A stretch of DNA of 64,000 nucleotides from Branchiostoma belcheri (lineage: Eukaryota; Chordata; Leptocardii; Amphioxiformes; Branchiostomatidae), in assembly GCF_001625305.1 (NCBI RefSeq), contig NW_017802902.1, forward strand, positions 230,553 to 294,552. The letters run 5' to 3'. Below the pieces are notes generated by a model. That model was not told the DNA's origin. It saw only the letters and a program-made list of their open reading frames with translations, and ran no database searches. A program made the translations under genes and the position numbers. Numbering within the stretch: position 1 is the stretch's first letter; each line of letters begins with the position of its first letter. Positions 35,170 to 45,665 of this stretch are shown piece by piece.

Positions 35170-37396
35170 AAGTTTTTTCGAAGTATGAGAAAACTTGCAA
35201 TGTGAACAGACAATACTATTACATACGAAATGAAACAAGAAATGTTCTGTCTGTAAAAAAAGTTCATGTTATGGATGCACCCCTTAAGGCCGCACAACAC
35301 ATTATTTATGGGCGAATCCCGTAGTCTGAGACTGAAAAAAAGTTGAATTATGTTGCGTGTTCAGTCGGCGTAGATTTGCCTTTGGATAAGTAGTACAGGC
35401 ACAAAGTAGTGCTGCACTATACTAGATAAAGGTGCAGAGATTATTCTGTGCATGGCATCGAGATAGAAATGTGGGTGAATGTTAGACAAATACATTAGTT
35501 TTGATAATGTAAAAGTTCTTTATGAATGTGCGTGTTCTGTCGGCATAGATTTCTGCTTGGATACTTGTACAGACTAGTACTGTGCGTTAGCTTCAGTTCC
35601 ATGACCTCCGACAGGTCATGGAAAGAGATGTTGTAGTTTCTAGTGACCTTTAACTATTGTCATTATTCGGTTACTTCTAGTTCCGTTCACAGGTTTTGTT
35701 CGAATAAACAATGACCTTTTAGAACCATTTTGGACGACGCTTTTTTTCTAGTGGACGATGACCTTATAGGACATGGCTGTATTTCTGTCGAATACTACCA
35801 CATACTGAAGAACCTACAGAGGTCTTACCAGTCACTAGCTAGCAGCAAGAGAAAGACAACATAGAATGATGACGATGAGAATAAATAATTATACCTAGTA
35901 CAGATATCTGATTGCTTTACTTTACTTTACTTTACTTTCTTTTATTATGTACATGCAATTAGCTCATCGACATGATTTGAAAAAAAAGTAAAGGTTATGA
36001 TAATCATAGTATATGTATCTTATTCAATGTATGGTTTCATAGTTTATGTGATTGTAAATAAGACCATGTTGATTTGATTATATGGATGACATCTGTGCGC
36101 GAATCAGTTTTCGTTCATTTCCAAACTAAGTTTACGACAATCATACAAAACATCTGGAAACGAAGCAAACATACTTCGTAAATTGATTACTGTGATATCT
36201 GATTTTTTTACTGTACCTTTATGTTCACGGTTTTCACTGTCACCTCTGTACCGTGAACTTATCATTACAGTTAACAAAGAATTCCTGGACTTTCTTTTTA
36301 CTGTACCTGTCACCATCGTGAATATATAGTTCCCTTAACATGTTCATTTTTCTCAGACCGTGAAATTTTGCTACCGTTACGTAGTAGTTACAATCTCGTC
36401 ATTAGTACTTTTAATATTCCTGCAATATATAACTTTTAAAATTAAGTAAGTGTAAAGTAAAGCTGTCGAGATTCAAAGTGCTTTACCTTGTATATATATA
36501 TAATTGCAGTATGGTTTATTTAGAATCTTCTATTTTTATTTGAGGAGGCAGATGGAGTGAAATATTCTTCATTTGCTCCGAACCAAATGTTGGCCTTTTT
36601 AGTTTTGCAACTGTTTTGTACGATTTACAGTATGATTGAAAACTTTTTGTTGTTGTTGTTAACAGCCGAAAATCCATGCGCGCGTATATGTCATCCATAT
36701 AATTAAATCAACATGGCCTTACCTGAAATTATTTACCTACTCAGGCCCATGGTCTTGTAAAGGTTTGTTATTAATAAGCGATTAATGCCGGCCGACGAGT
36801 CTGCAAGTTCTAAACGCCATTTAACCTAGTGTCTTCCCTTTGTACTGCAGCGGAATTTTAGCGATCTCGCGATCTGGACATGCTAAGGTCATCAATTTTG
36901 GATGGAAGGTAGCTCCTCTTGTGCTGGGGAAGAAGTAAAGTAAGTTTAAATTAGGCCCCCTGGAATTTGTTATAGAACAGCAGGCAGTTTGTTTAAAAAA
37001 ATGTCCGAGTGAGGATAACGAAAAAAGCCGATTAAACGGATCATTGTAAATGTTTGGTATTTAGGTAGCTTTAGTGATGTCAATTACATTAAATTTTGCA
37101 AATCAAGATCTAATTTGCATATTTAGTTTGGAAATTATATGAATGTACTAAACATCATTTAACAAGATTTATTCAAATCAGGATTGCATAATTGCATAAT
37201 CTATGAGAAATTTCCAGAATAGCCTTATTTCTTAAATAAGACTTTCATTGGGTGGAGATTATAATCAACTGATAATTCGTGCAAATGAGGCTCTTAGAAC
37301 TTGCATAATCATAGCAATTGTATAATGAGTCAGTTTGAACGGTTTACATGATTTGGCGAAGGTATGTGATCGTGGAACTCTTGTTGGATATGAAGC
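35170..37396. other. AT-rich intergenic DNA, no gene seen
   Basis: Contains a tttac pentamer run near 35915-35940 and dispersed repeats at 36600-36725 and 36840-36975 (tactgcagcgg, ctggacatgctaaggtca). No coding frame with family features. Confidence 0.4.
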
Positions 37397-37407
37397 CTAA
37401 AAACTAC

Positions 37408-37492
37408 CCACATCCAGACGGATATGGTTCGGGGTGACGTGCAGTATGAACACCGACAGTAGAACTACGGCAGAACCCACAAGGTTCGCCAT
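37408..37492 (-). CDS. Orphan signal-peptide exon (hypothetical)
   Basis: ATG at 37492 opens 31 codons starting MANLVGSAVVLLSVFILHVT, a convincing signal peptide, followed by possible donors gtgggt (after LD) or gtagtt. No following exon is recognised. It could be an unrelated first exon, a remnant, or a distant alternative start for the MOXD1-like gene on the same strand. Confidence 0.3.
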
Positions 37493-38099
37493 GGTTGTCT
37501 TGTGAGCGAGCAGACAGATCTATATCCTGATCATCTTACGCAGAATGAGCAAACTTTGCCTCCCACGGTTGGAGACATTTGGGCAGTATTCAGTTACTTA
37601 GGTTTGATTAAAAACACCAATTCAATTGATTATTAACCAAGTACAAAACCAAAGACGAGCAAAGGCCACATTGTAGTGACCAATAGCCTGTGTAGCACGT
37701 AAAGTCGCTATACAAACCCACGTGGTATCGGATCAATCAGGATCCGTTCACCTGATTGATAATTTGAGCGCGATGATGTCATTGTTCGCTGCCCCTTTTC
37801 CCTGACATTTACTTCCTTAATATGATAAGAGTTAGAATAACTCCGCCCTGCTCACAGCAGACTTCAGAGGCACAGACGCACCAGGCCGGCGGTGGGCCTA
37901 GCCTATCAAGACGTGCAGCTACTCTCAAGTCGGCGTACAGCGATGGAAAAACGATTGAGATTTGGTACACTTATTAAGATTTACATCCTATAATTCCCAT
38001 GGCGACCTTGACGCTCTCTCCGCGCACTGGCAACATTCAGGTGGCAGAGAGAGCGCCGTATAAGTTGAAAGCCACCGTAATTGGCCCGGGCGCTCCGAC

Positions 38100-38930
38100 C
38101 AATCTCAGGTTTGGTTTTTCGGTAATTTGTATTTCGGTTATTTTTGACGTTTAGGCTTTTTATCGGGGGTTCTTTTTTGCACTGGAATTTTTTGAGGGTG
38201 AAAAATTCCACTCACTCACTCACTCACTCAAGTCCGCATGCTCCTAGAAGCGTAGCGCCCCGGCAAACTGTCCTCCAAGCACTTCTGTTCTGCGCCGCTG
38301 CCCAGGCTGTAGTTAGGTTGTAGCCCGCTGCTCTCAGGTCTGATGACAGGACATCCAGCCACTTCTGTCTGGGCCTGCCCCGGGGTCGGGTCCAGTTAGT
38401 AGGTGTGGGTTCAGCAGTAGTCTGGCTGGTTCTGAGGGCGGAGATGATCTGGCGAGGTGGCCGAAGAGTCGGAGGCGGGCAGCTCGAATCTTCTGGGAGA
38501 CTGGAGGCTGGTTTGTTGACCGGCGTAGGGCGATGTTGGTCACACGGTCATACCACCTAATCCCCAGAATCCTGCGCAAACATTTGGCATCGAAAGCATC
38601 TAAGTGCCGCTCCTGTGTGGACGTCAGAGTCCATGCTTCCGCACCATACAACAGGATGGAGAGGACTAGGCTGTTGTAGAGCCTGAGCTTGGTATGCACT
38701 GACAGCCGTCTGTCGGACCAGATCTTACTGAGGTTGGCCATCGCTGTGGCGGCCCGGGCAACACGGATCCTGATATCAGCCGAGCTTTTGCAGTCGGAGG
38801 TGATCGTGCTACCGAGGTAGTTGAACTTGTTGACAACCTCCACCTCATGGGAATGAATGGAAAAATTCCAGTGCTAAAAAAACGACAAAGAAAGCCTGCA
38901 AGCATAACATTGATGTGCATATGTAAGATA
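38100..38930. mobile_element. Foldback element split by a retrotransposon
   Basis: Left arm (about 38145-38210: ggctttttatc, ttcttttttgcactggaatt) and right arm (38860-38910, inverted: aattccagtgctaaaaaaac, gaaagcc) form a hairpin whose loop now holds an RT fragment. Related hairpins lie at 51842 and 52841. Confidence 0.6.
38211..38859 (-). mobile_element. 5'-truncated non-LTR retrotransposon with TSD
   Basis: The minus-strand frame encodes the RT C-terminal region: VVNKFNYLGSTITSD, KLRLYNSLVLSILLYGAEAW, FDAKCLRRILGIRWYDRVTN, AARLRLFGHLAR. The 3' end is a (TGAG)n tail at 38211-38230. The 11-bp word gaaaaattcca flanks both sides (38200-38210 and 38860-38870) as a target-site duplication. The 5' truncation removes the catalytic part. 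Confidence 0.9.
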
Positions 38931-39852
38931 GCGCCTCTTTCTGAAGCCGACAAGGATATGATAGCAACGGTTATCTTGAAGATTTCAGAATATTTTTTTT
39001 TTTTTTTGAGTATGAATAAAGTTGGAGATCTTAAAACTAAGTCTACTGTTATCATTATAGGTACAGTTACTGTAAGGCCACAGCAAGTAATTTTTATGGA
39101 TGAAATTAGTGCGCGCATTGGTTTTTGTCTGATTTTGGAAGAAAAAAAAATTGTTGCCCTTTGCCAGTGGTCAACATGCCGAAAATGGGCAAAATGGCAT
39201 GTCATGCCGGAACGTGTAGGGAAGATAAATATGAAGAGAGGAGACAAAACAAGGCTCTGGTGTATTGTTTTGACTGTTAAATTTGATGCAGTGATGTATT
39301 TCATTCCTTTTATATGTTCCCATTGAATCAAAACCATTTGACAATGATTGAAAACTTTCCTTTTTCAAAGTTGTTTCAGTGATAGATGCATGTTGTGATA
39401 GTTAACAGTAAAGTTAGCACAATATAGGTATCATTTCTTGTTTAACAGGGCTTATGATGTCAAAATTTGAAAATATAGGTATCTTGTTTTTTTTATGTCC
39501 CGCCTTTTTTTCGCCCTTTCGCATTATATTTTGAGCCTGCGGAGGATATCTTATGAAATTAGACAAGCCGTGTTTTGTAGGTTCTATATGTTCATTCATC
39601 TACAATTGTTTTAAGAAGCGAGAAGAAGTCGATCCTGTAAACAATAGTATTATTTAGTTTGTCTTCATGACCTGTACTTAGCTCGAAAGAGCATAAATGT
39701 GCAATAAAGGTCTTTCATTCATTCATTCATAAATTTTACATGCTGTGGCCTAAGCGTTGCTTGAGGTACCACATGCTAGACATAAACATGCCTATGAAAC
39801 TTTTGGAAGGCTGTGTGATAACCGTTAGAACCCCGTGTGATACGGCTAGTTA
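38931..39852. other. Intergenic DNA; retrotransposon 3' end at 39640-39735
   Basis: AT-rich without a recognised gene. The segment 'gctcgaaagagcataaatgt' followed by 'gcaataaaggtctttc' and an (attc)n run to 39730 looks like the 3' terminus of a non-LTR element on the plus strand. Confidence 0.45.
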
Positions 39853-40163
39853 GGCCGCACCGAGTTAATTTTATGGATGACATCCACGCGCGCATTGATT
39901 GTCGCCTGTTCTATACGGAGCCGGTGGTAACTCTGGCTGCCGAAGCTCTACCTACGTACAGTGCCGATTCATAAATTCCGCAAAAGTCCAGCATGTGCCG
40001 GTACGTCGCTATGTACTGCCGAAATTTCACAACACCAGCTTTGTACTCCTGTGGTTTAGTAGCATTTTTATTTTTTGGTCGGAATCTTTTTTATTCGCCC
40101 GCGCGCACTAGTTTAGGGGTCCTCAGAGGATGTCGTCCATATAATTAAGTCGGTGTGGCCTTA
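39853..40163. mobile_element. PIF/Harbinger-like MITE
   Basis: Termini ggccgcaccgagttaatttt (39853) and its inverted partner 'attaagtcggtgtggcc' (ending 40163), with 'atggatgacatcc' just inside. The flanks read tta on both sides, fitting a 3-bp TTA duplication. Related ends lie near 10740, 12860, 36715, 39075 and 44770, so this is a family. Confidence 0.6.
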
Positions 40164-40179
40164 TCACACTGGCCGACAT

Positions 40180-41740
40180 CGAACGTCATCACGGCCCAGG
40201 TATGACATAAATACTGGTATTTCACGGAGGGGATGGTCGACTTCATGTTCGCGACATCTCTAACGTTTCCAATGTTCCATTATTCACATGGGTTGAATAT
40301 TTGGTTCTGCCCACTAGCGTTTTTACAAAAAGGACATTTCCATTATTCTTAACCATTATTCCCACAGTCAGGATTTCCGCCGTCTGCTCTGCATATCGTG
40401 GAAGAATAGGAAATGACTTGAACCGAATACTAGTACAAAGCCCGTACCTGGCAGTACCTTGCACATAAGATCACACAAGTGAAGGAAATGGCGGGAGTAA
40501 GAAGTCTTCTCCGTGTTGTCCTGGGGTTTCTGTGGATTTGGGAGAGTCGTGGACAGACAGGTAGGATGTTTTTCTGGTGGTAGAATGACATACTGTTATA
40601 ACTTTACTGTTTCGTGATCGTTTGTTTGAACCATTCGAACCAGCGAAGGGACTGTGATCAATTTGGGGGTACAAATAAAGGGAACCAACAACACATAAGG
40701 TGGCACAAAATCAGCCCGGCAAAGAAAACTGTCAAGGGAAACGAGCCGAGAGATAGCAAACAAAAAATTCATGACACGTATGGGGTACGGTCCATTTTGT
40801 GCATCACCTTTTTTGGCAATAATCTCTGGATAAGAAGCAATTTTTGCGTATTTAAAGTTTTTTTTCTTTTCTTTATTGTGAAGTTGTTTGTCATTTTCCA
40901 ATTCGGTCATGTTCATCCTCAAAACAAAAGAGAAGACGTCACTATGGATCAGTTTATAAAAAGCTTATAAGGCTTTACACGTTTATCCTGGATCGAATAA
41001 GTCTGTTATTTTAGCTGAAGTACAGAATGTACATACCGCTTTATGTGAGGTTTATACGTGCCAGTGAGAAAAAAAGAACAGATATCAGGGTAGACAGAGG
41101 TGAAACAAGTTTTAGATGCGTCAATTACTAGATACGGTCTTTGGTCAATTTACTAGACGGTCCTTTTTGTGCATCACGTGTTGTAATAATCTCTAGATAA
41201 GAAGCAAATCTTGCGTATTGAAAATGTTTTTTCCTGTTCTTATTTAAATGTAGTTTTGTATTTCCCGATTTGGCCATGCTCATCCTCACAACAAAAGAAC
41301 TGACGTCACCATTGATAAAGTGCTTTCACCATGGACGAAGTGCTTAATAGAAGGAGGAAATATTGCGTATTTAAAGGATTTTCTTTTATTCATTTTCATA
41401 TTGTACATGTTTTAGCGTTTCGCGATTCGGTCATGGTACATGCTCATCCTCACAACAAAAGAACTGACATCACCATTGATAAAGTGCTTTCACCATGGAT
41501 GAAGTGCTTGATAGAAGGAGCAAATCTTGCGTATTTAAAGGATTTTCTTTTTTTTTTCATTTTCATTTTGTTTCGCGATTCGGTCATGGTACATGCTCAT
41601 CCTCACAACAAAAGAGCAGACGTCACTATATGGATCGAGTGCTGAAAAAGAAGCTTATATAAGGCTTTTCACGTTCATGGACCGAATATGTCTGTTATTG
41701 TACAGTACAGAAGTACGGAATGTCCGCTATATGAAAGTGC
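40180..41740 (+). repeat. Duplicated block, copy A (signal exon plus 160-bp repeats)
   Basis: Direct copy of 42745-44620, starting at 'catcgaacgtcatcacgg' and including the signal exon and 3' array. In the array a unit of about 160 bp recurs (tgctcatcctcacaacaaaa, gacgtcac, caccatggatgaagtgctt, tcttgcgtatttaaa). Several units contain TGACGTCA-like sites. Confidence 0.85.
40488..40560 (+). CDS. Signal-peptide first exon, copy A
   Basis: ATG at 40488; 24 codons plus one base (MAGVRSLLRVVLGFLWIWES, then RGQT), donor gtagga, phase 1. The hydrophobic core and the phase-1 junction are typical of first exons of modular extracellular proteins. The phase fits the acceptors of the RTK's sushi and later ectodomain exons, so this could be an alternative start of that gene; it could also be a relic of another gene. 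Confidence 0.5.
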
Positions 41741-41756
41741 GTGTGCGCGTGTGTGT

Positions 41757-42640
41757 GGGTCGCTATATTTGTTGTCAGCATAACTTAAGAGGGCCTGAAA
41801 GGATTGTGTTAGTAGTTGGTAATCAGGCAGGTTTTTTTTTTTTTGGGGGGGGGTCGAGTGGTCAAGATCAATTGTGGCATATAGCTTTTTTATGTCTTGA
41901 GAAGTTGTGCGTGCATTAAATGGCGGGGTATGGGCAGCAAAGATAGGGAGGCCAGTCGTCGGGGTCCCCGGTAGCATTTTCGTGCGAGTGTATGAGACGA
42001 TTGAAACAATCTGTGTTGGTAAAAGTCATTGTGAAACAAGTTTGACACAAGAATTTGTACTCATACAAATTTTCGACTGTAAAACTCCAGTCTTTGTGAA
42101 GGAATGAGCAATTCACCGCTTCCGTGACGTCACGCAGATAACACACGTGACTCATTAAGTAGTGGATTATAGGTTGCAAAAAGTCTGTAGCGACCCCCGT
42201 CTCTGTTGAGGGATGGTTGTAATACCTGATGTAGATGGCCTCTTTAATCCCTCGTCCAAAAAAGTCCGATTCTGTGTCCAAGATTCTTACTTTATCAAAT
42301 GAGACTGAATGTCCAGACGATTCAATGTGTATATGTTGTGAGACTTCCGAAGTAGTCGAGCTAGCTCTAAAAACCTACTAGTAGCCTTGAAGGATCTTTA
42401 AGTCTCTCCAATATATGTTTCCTTACTGGGCCCTTGGAGTTCTGTCCTTGACACTATATCTTATAATGGTAAACGACCTCACATTTACTTTCTTTTAGTG
42501 TTTTGTCCTTGGGTATATTCTGAGGGTTCTAGTTGGTCCAAAACAGGACTTGATACCGTGCGTGGTAAGCATCCTTCTGAGCTGTGTTATTTGCGTAACG
42601 TCACGTACAGAGCCATGTAAGACTAGATGAGAAACCGTTC
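41757..42640 (-). mobile_element. Penelope-like element fragment, copy 1
   Basis: On the minus strand the frame reads ESDFFGRGIKEAIYIRYYNH, and one base shift later LNRDGGRYRLFATYNPLL, the end of a Penelope-like element's GIY-YIG endonuclease. Upstream pieces such as KIQCQGQNSKGP and KETYIG are clearer in the copy at 46.4-47.4 kb. RT not present; frameshifted and inactive. Confidence 0.75.
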
Positions 42641-42744
42641 ACAGAAATGGTCCACGTGTATTCAGCATTTCTACTCTAGTGCTTCTCTTTGCGAGCGACC
42701 AGGTATATTGCAAGGATATACATGTACATTCGACATCGACATGA

Positions 42745-44620
42745 CATCGAACGTCATCACGGCTCAGGTATGACATAAATACTGGTATTTCACGGAGGCG
42801 ATGGTTGACTTCATTTTCGCGACATCTCTAACGTTTCTAATGCTGCATTCTTCACATGGATTAAATATTTGGTTCTGCCCACAGGCGTTTTTACAAAAAG
42901 GACATTTTCCATTATTCCTAACCATTATTCCCACAGTCAGGATTTACGCCGTGCGTTTCGTGAAAGAATAGGAAATGACTTGAACCAAATAAAGACAAAG
43001 CCCGCACCTGGCAGTACCTTGCACATAAGATTACGTAAGTGAAGGAAATGGCGGGAGTAAGAAGTCCTTTCTGCGTTGTCCTGGGTTTTCTGTGCATTTG
43101 GGAGAGTCGTGGACAGACAGGTAGGATGTTTGTCTGGTGGTAGAATGACATGTGGTTACATGCCCGTCGGGGGTTCTTTCCACTGCTTGAGGGGACCTTG
43201 AGCGCCGAGGCTCGGGGGCATGGTCCCCCGGAAAATTTTGAAAAATAAACCTTCTAAAATGGGATTTAGTGAATTTTTGAGAGGATTTCCAAGAAAAAAA
43301 TCAGAGATAATTTTTTATTCAATGACAAAGGGAGCAGTTTTTCTAAGATTCCAGTCCATCTTTTCAAGAAAAATCTTGGACCTTTACATAAAATGTGGAC
43401 CAAAAAGTGGACCTTTACATAAAAAGTGGACCTTTGAGCCTTGTGGGGTCGTTCTTCTGGCTACGGGGATGAGTTATAACTCTACTGTTTCGTGATCGTT
43501 TGTTTGAACCATTTGAACCAGCGAATGGACTGTGCTCAACTTGGGGGTACAAATAAAGGGAAGCAACAACAAGGCGGCACAAAATCAGCCCGGCAAAGCA
43601 AACTGTCAAAGGGAAACGAGCCGAGAGATAGCAAACAAAAAATTCATACAGTCCATTTTGTGCATCACCTTTTTTGGCAATAATCTCTAGATAAGAAGCA
43701 ATTCTTGCGTATTTAAAATTGTTTTTCTTCTTTTTATTTTGAAGTTGTTTGGCATTTTCCAATTCGGTTAGGTTCATCCTCAAAACAAAAGAGAAGACGT
43801 CACTATTGATCAATTAGTTTTAAAAAAGCTTACAAGGCTTTACACGTTTATCCTGGATCGAATAAGTCTGTTATTTTAGCTAAAGTATAGAATGTACATA
43901 CCGCTTTATGTGAGGTTTATACGTGCCAGTGAGAAAAAAAAACAGATATCAGGGTAGACAGAGGTGAAACAAGTTTTAGATGTGTCAATTACTAGATACG
44001 GTCTTTGGTCAATTTATTAGACGGTCCTTTTTGTGCATCACCTGTTGTAATAATCTCTAGATAAGAAGCAAATCTTGCGTATTTAAAATGGTTTTTCCTG
44101 TTCTTGTTTAAATGTAGTTTTGTATTTCCCGATTCGGCCATGTTCATCCTCACAACAAAAGAACTGACGTCACCATTGATAAAGTACTTTTACCATGGAT
44201 GAAGTGCTTAATAGAAGGAGGAAATCTTTCGTATTTGAAGGATTTTCTTTTTTTCGTTTTCATATTGTTTAGCGTTTCGCGTTTCGGTCATGGTACATGC
44301 TCATCCTCACAATAAAAGAACTAACGTCACCATTGATAAAGTGCTTACACCATGGATGAAGTGCTTATTAATAGAAGGAGCAAATCTTGCGTATTTAAAG
44401 TATTTTTTCATTTTCATATTGTTTAGCGTTTCGCGATTCGGTCATGGTACATACTCACTACAAAAGAGCAGACGTCACTATATGGATGAAGTGCTGAAAA
44501 AGAAGCTTATATAAGGCTTTCCACGTTTCGTGGACCGAATAAGTCTGAAATTGTACAGTACAGAAGTACGGAATGTCCGCTATATGAAGGTTTTTACCCA
44601 TACGTGAGGATCATACATGC
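42745..44620 (+). repeat. Duplicated block, copy B
   Basis: Direct repeat of 40180-41740. It has an insertion of about 310 bp at 43150-43465 (with tandem gtggacctttacataaaa) that copy A lacks. The 3' array of 160-bp units is again present. Confidence 0.85.
43048..43120 (+). CDS. Signal-peptide first exon, copy B
   Basis: Same length, phase and donor as the exon at 40488, coding MAGVRSPFCVVLGFLCIWES then RGQT. The three protein changes keep the hydrophobic core, so the second copy has not decayed. Confidence 0.5.
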
Positions 44621-45370
44621 CACTGAGCGAAAAATGACACATGTCAGTGTTAGGTGCGTCTTCGGTCCTTTTTGTGCATCACCTGCCTCGGAGGACGTGC
44701 TGTGATCTTTTTTTTTTTTTAGAACAGGCGAAAATCAATGCGCGCGCGGATGTCATCCATAAAATTAAGACGGTGTGGCAAAAAAGTTAGCAGAACTCCA
44801 GCCAACCATTCGGAAGTAAGTCAGCAGTATTATTGGCGTGTTTAGGGGTCCAATTTGACTCAAGGTTCACTCAAATTCGTTACGAGTCATATAGAAAGAA
44901 AGACTTGACATAAATCTGGTCATACTGCTTCCGAACGTCAGCCAAACCTGGGAACAAATTCGGGGAAAGGGCGCGAATGTGTGACGGGGGCTTGACAATT
45001 TTGAAAGTCCACGGAACACAACGAGCCCCTGGTATTGCGCCATGCGAGAAGCACAGGAACTGCAGCGGTCGATGCGGTGTTGCCAACTTTTGCTTTGAGC
45101 GGCTTTTGTGCGTTCAAAAAAACTTTGACATATCACTCAATGGTCTTTCAGTGAGATTTCAACGATCTCCGAGGTTTTACAATCACGGTGATCTCAGTGA
45201 TCTTACATTGATCTTCAAAGTCTTCCAGTAGTCTTATGATGACCTTGAGGACCAATGACATTTCGTAACTTATCGGTTGCCCAACGGTCCGCATCTTTGA
45301 GCGTAAAAAGTCAAGAAAACTATAGAAGCTGCCAAGAAACTCATTTTCGTTTCTTTTCTATTGTTCTCAG

Positions 45371-45665
45371 GCAGCATGGCGGGATCATCCCCGCCCAGGT
45401 TGGAGGCACTCGCCCTGTGCTTCCTCGTGTTCCTGTTACCGGGCGTCTCCGGATGTGGAGGCAACCTGACGGCTCCCTTCGGAGGTCCTGTCACGTCACC
45501 GAACTACCCCGGTAACTATGGCGACAACCAGGACTGCGAGTGGCTGATCACCGTCCCGGTAGGAAGCTTGATCCGTCTCACGTTTCACAGCTTCTACCTT
45601 GAGCAAGGTTATGACTTTCTGCGCATCTACGATGGAGCCAGTGCAAGTGTGGCGGTGTTACAGGA
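45371..45665 (+). CDS. RTK exon: signal peptide and first half of CUB
   Basis: ATG 45376; signal peptide with core LEALALCFLVFLLPGVSG, then CGGNLTAPFGGPVTSPNYPG, CEWLITVP and YDFLRIYDG, classic CUB motifs. Donor gtaagg in phase 2. The five bases before the ATG are in frame with a phase-1 upstream exon, but that would bury this signal peptide, so ATG 45376 is preferred. Confidence 0.92.

Noticed and set aside
38847..39326. 159-residue plus-strand open frame
   Set aside because: Begins inside a hairpin element and a retrotransposon TSD; low-complexity Lys/Ile-rich sequence without a known domain.
45361..45375. Start of the RTK upstream of ATG 45376
   Set aside because: The upstream in-frame codons contain the acceptor itself (ttgttctcag), so they are intronic; ATG 45376 gives a proper signal peptide.
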